This document shows positions 6,770 to 8,358 of a stretch of 8,358 nt of DNA, one piece after another. The position numbers were made by a program, and so were the translations under genes. Under the pieces are notes generated by a model. It had not been told where the DNA came from and did not search any database. It saw nothing but the letters and a program-made list of their open reading frames with translations. Numbering within the stretch: position 1 is the stretch's first letter; the number at the start of each line of letters is the position of its first letter. Origin of the DNA: Anaerolineales bacterium UBA2029 (GTDB taxonomy: Bacteria > Chloroflexota > Anaerolineae > Aggregatilineales > Aggregatilineaceae); assembly GCA_002332795.1 (NCBI GenBank), contig DDBP01000263.1:1-8358 (forward strand), written 5' to 3'.

Positions 6770-7618
6770 GTGGGGCGAAGTGGCCGTGTCTTCTCTTTCG
6801 GCATGACCCTGGTGATCGTCGCGGCGCTAATCTTCCTGGGCGTCACCGGCGCGCTGAGCACTGCGGAGAACCTTGCCGCTGTCCCGCTGCATCTGTTACA
6901 GCGGGTGGTGAGCCGCCCGGCGCAGGCGATCAGCGGGGTGATTGACGATCTGGCGGAATACCGTCGGCAGAAGCAGCGCATTGACGATCTGGAAGAAGCG
7001 CTGGCCGTCTATCAGGCCGAGCTGGCCCAACTGCGCGAAAAAGGGTCCGACTACGACCGCCTGGCGGCCCTGCTCGACTACGACCGCTTTGGGCCGGAGG
7101 ATCACGAATACGTCACCTGCGACGTGATCGGCATGGACACCGCCGGTTTCGTCCGCGCCATTCAGATTGACTGCGGGCGACGCGACGGCGTGGAACTGAT
7201 GGACCCGGTCGTCACCGAGCGCGGGCTGGTGGGCCGCGTGACGCAGGTCTCGGCGACCGGCGCGGAAGTGCTGCTGGTGACCGACCCCACCAGCCGCGTC
7301 AACGCGCGCCTGCAGAGTACGCGCGAAGACGGTGTGGTCAGCGGGCAACTGGTCGGCGATCTGCTGATGTCATTCATTCCGCTGGAAGCTCAGGTGCGCG
7401 AAGGTGACCTGGTGCTCACCAATGGCCTGGGGCAGATGCTGCCCGCCGACCTGGTGGTAGGGCAGGTGCTCAGCGTGAGCCTCTCAGAAGACGAACTATA
7501 CCAGGAAGCCCGTGTGCGCAGCCTGGTGGACTTCGACCGGCTGGAGATCGTGCAGGTGATCATCAACTTCGAGCCGGTTGACCTGACCGTCTTCGAGCAG
7601 CAGGCCGCAGCGCCGTAG
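6770..7618 (+). CDS. mreC: Rod shape-determining protein MreC
   Basis: 282-residue bitopic membrane protein that links the MreB filament side to the extracytoplasmic PBP2/RodA side of the elongation complex. There is a short basic N-terminus, one transmembrane helix (~9-27), a charged heptad-like region suited to a coiled coil (~58-105, e.g. KQRIDDLEEALAVYQAELAQ) and the family beta-barrel domain (~112-268) with GRRDGV (136-141), GLVGRV (152-157), VLLVTDPTSRV (167-177) and VLTNGLGQMLPADLVVGQV (215-233). The length is typical. The start is GTG 6770, with AAGGAGGAG (6755-6763) 6 nt upstream. It lies 186 bp after mreB with its own promoter candidate, and 33 bp before mreD, with which it probably shares a transcript. 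Confidence 0.95.
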   Translation: MGRSGRVFSFGMTLVIVAALIFLGVTGALSTAENLAAVPLHLLQRVVSRPAQAISGVIDDLAEYRRQKQRIDDLEEALAVYQAELAQLREKGSDYDRLAALLDYDRFGPEDHEYVTCDVIGMDTAGFVRAIQIDCGRRDGVELMDPVVTERGLVGRVTQVSATGAEVLLVTDPTSRVNARLQSTREDGVVSGQLVGDLLMSFIPLEAQVREGDLVLTNGLGQMLPADLVVGQVLSVSLSEDELYQEARVRSLVDFDRLEIVQVIINFEPVDLTVFEQQAAAP

Positions 7619-7651
7619 CAGACACTTTCAGGCCGGAGGCTCCTCACTCAG

Positions 7652-8155
7652 GTGACACGGTACATCGGTCTGCCCATTCTGCTGCTGGCGGCGTTGCTCA
7701 ATGCTTCCGTCATGCCGGAGATGCGCCTGGGCAACGGCGCGCCCGACCTGGTCTTCATGATCGTGGTGTCGTGGGCGCTCCTGGCCGATGTCAACGACGC
7801 GCTGCTGTGGGCCGTGTTCGGAGGACTGCTGCAGGACACCCTGTCCCTCGCTCCGCCGGGCACGTCAGCGCTGGGGTTGGTAGCAGTGGCGTTTCTGGCC
7901 GACGCGCTGTTCGGCAACGTTCGCCGCACCAACCTGATCATCCCCCCGCTGGTGATGGGCCTGGGAACGGTGCTCTATCACGCGGGCGTCTTGCTCGTGT
8001 TGCGCCTGGCCGGGCACGCCGTCCCGCTGGGCGATGCGCTGGCGACAGTCACCCTGCCCACCATCATCTATCACGTCTTGCTGAGCGTGCCGGTCTTCCG
8101 CACCATGGGCCTGTTGCACGACTGGCTGACGCCGCGTCGCGTGCGTCTGGAGTGA
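7652..8155 (+). CDS. mreD: Rod shape-determining protein MreD
   Basis: 167-residue integral membrane protein, the small hydrophobic partner of MreC in the elongation complex. Hydrophobic segments lie at about 4-20, 31-47, 50-63, 72-88, 97-118 and 130-152. The family signature is visible as GGLLQDTLSLAPPGTSALG (57-75), the conserved G-x-x-x-D in the middle of the protein, and PDLVFMIVV (31-39) near the start of the second helix. The start is GTG 7652; GGAGG (7635-7639) is 12 nt upstream, longer than the other spacings in this window, and no closer start codon fits. It is identified mainly by membrane pattern, size and position after mreC. No PBP2 or rodA gene follows within the 203 bp left in the window. 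Confidence 0.92.
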   Translation: MTRYIGLPILLLAALLNASVMPEMRLGNGAPDLVFMIVVSWALLADVNDALLWAVFGGLLQDTLSLAPPGTSALGLVAVAFLADALFGNVRRTNLIIPPLVMGLGTVLYHAGVLLVLRLAGHAVPLGDALATVTLPTIIYHVLLSVPVFRTMGLLHDWLTPRRVRLE

Positions 8156-8158
8156 CAC

Positions 8159-8199
8159 TCAGCTTTCAGCGCTCAGCGTTCAGCAGTCGGCGTCAGCTT
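8159..8199 (+). repeat. Period-7 TCAGCNN tandem array after mreD
   Basis: Units TCAGCTT, TCAGCGC, TCAGCGT and TCAGCAG are exactly 7 bp apart (8159-8186), then a degenerate TCGGCG and a final TCAGCTT (8193-8199). It starts 4 nt after the mreD stop codon. It is non-coding, and no stable hairpin with a T-tract is seen. Confidence 0.65.
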
Positions 8200-8266
8200 C
8201 GCGCTGCGTGCCTTTCGGAGCAACCTGTCTCCATACAGCCTGGGCGATTCTCTCTGGGACGAAAAG

Positions 8267-8297
8267 CTCACCGCAGAGACGCAGAGAACGCAGAGAC
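8267..8297 (-). repeat. CTCTGCG dispersed repeat, copy C (inverted relative to copy A)
   Basis: CGCAGAGA units at 8272-8279, 8280-8287 and 8289-8296, preceded by CTCAC; read on the minus strand this is GTCTCTGCG, TTCTCTGCG, TCTCTGCGGTGAG. It aligns with copy A at 3844-3878, which is on the plus strand. Further downstream AGACTCTGTGTC (8305-8316) is identical to 6677-6688 between mreB and mreC. The remaining sequence to the window end shows no gene. Confidence 0.75.
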
Positions 8298-8358
8298 AAA
8301 CAAGAGACTCTGTGTCCGCCTCTGCGATCCCAGTGATCTCAGGAAAACTTTGCGAATT

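Overview
The window is a GC-rich, densely coded bacterial chromosome segment centred on cell-wall elongation and cell shape. Gene content (PBP2-type transpeptidase, DegV, an AlgC-type sugar phosphomutase, MreB, MreC, MreD), frequent GTG/TTG starts, strong Shine-Dalgarno sites and intergenic CTCTGCG-type and TCAGC-type repeats suggest a member of the Chloroflexota (Anaerolineae-like). That placement is inference from overall character; no marker gene here proves it. Nothing in the window looks like a phage, transposon, CRISPR array, tRNA or rRNA.

Layout. Positions 3-1544 (+) hold the C-terminal part of a PBP2-like transpeptidase whose N-terminus lies upstream of the window. A perfect 10-bp hairpin (1547-1585) separates it from a convergent degV-family gene (1616-2476, -). 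A divergent intergenic region with a plausible sigma-70-type promoter leads into an unnamed HEAT/TPR-plus-membrane (Yip1-like) protein (2683-3768, +). A 213-bp gap carrying a CTCTGCG repeat and a TATAAT promoter precedes a phosphomannomutase/phosphoglucomutase gene (3982-5400, +). Then come mreB (5519-6583), mreC (6770-7618) and mreD (7652-8155), all +. The last 203 bp are non-coding, with a period-7 TCAGC repeat and a second, inverted CTCTGCG repeat.

How the genes fit together. MreB forms membrane-bound filaments that, with MreC and MreD, position the elongation machinery, whose transpeptidase is PBP2. The phosphomutase supplies activated hexose precursors for envelope polysaccharides, so it plausibly serves the same envelope programme. 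Three genes (the phosphomutase, mreB and mreC) each have an upstream GGTATAAT element. For mreB and mreC the distance from -10 to start codon is identical (35 nt), which suggests separate but similarly built promoters rather than one operon transcript; mreD probably depends on the mreC promoter. PBP2 does not directly follow mreD, and three unrelated genes lie between it and mreB.

I see no clearly new multi-gene system. The most unusual points are a cysteine-containing insertion in the PBP2 catalytic domain, the HEAT/TPR-membrane fusion protein, altered motifs in the phosphomutase and DegV proteins, the shared promoter design, and the inverted repeats bracketing the phosphomutase-mreBCD block.
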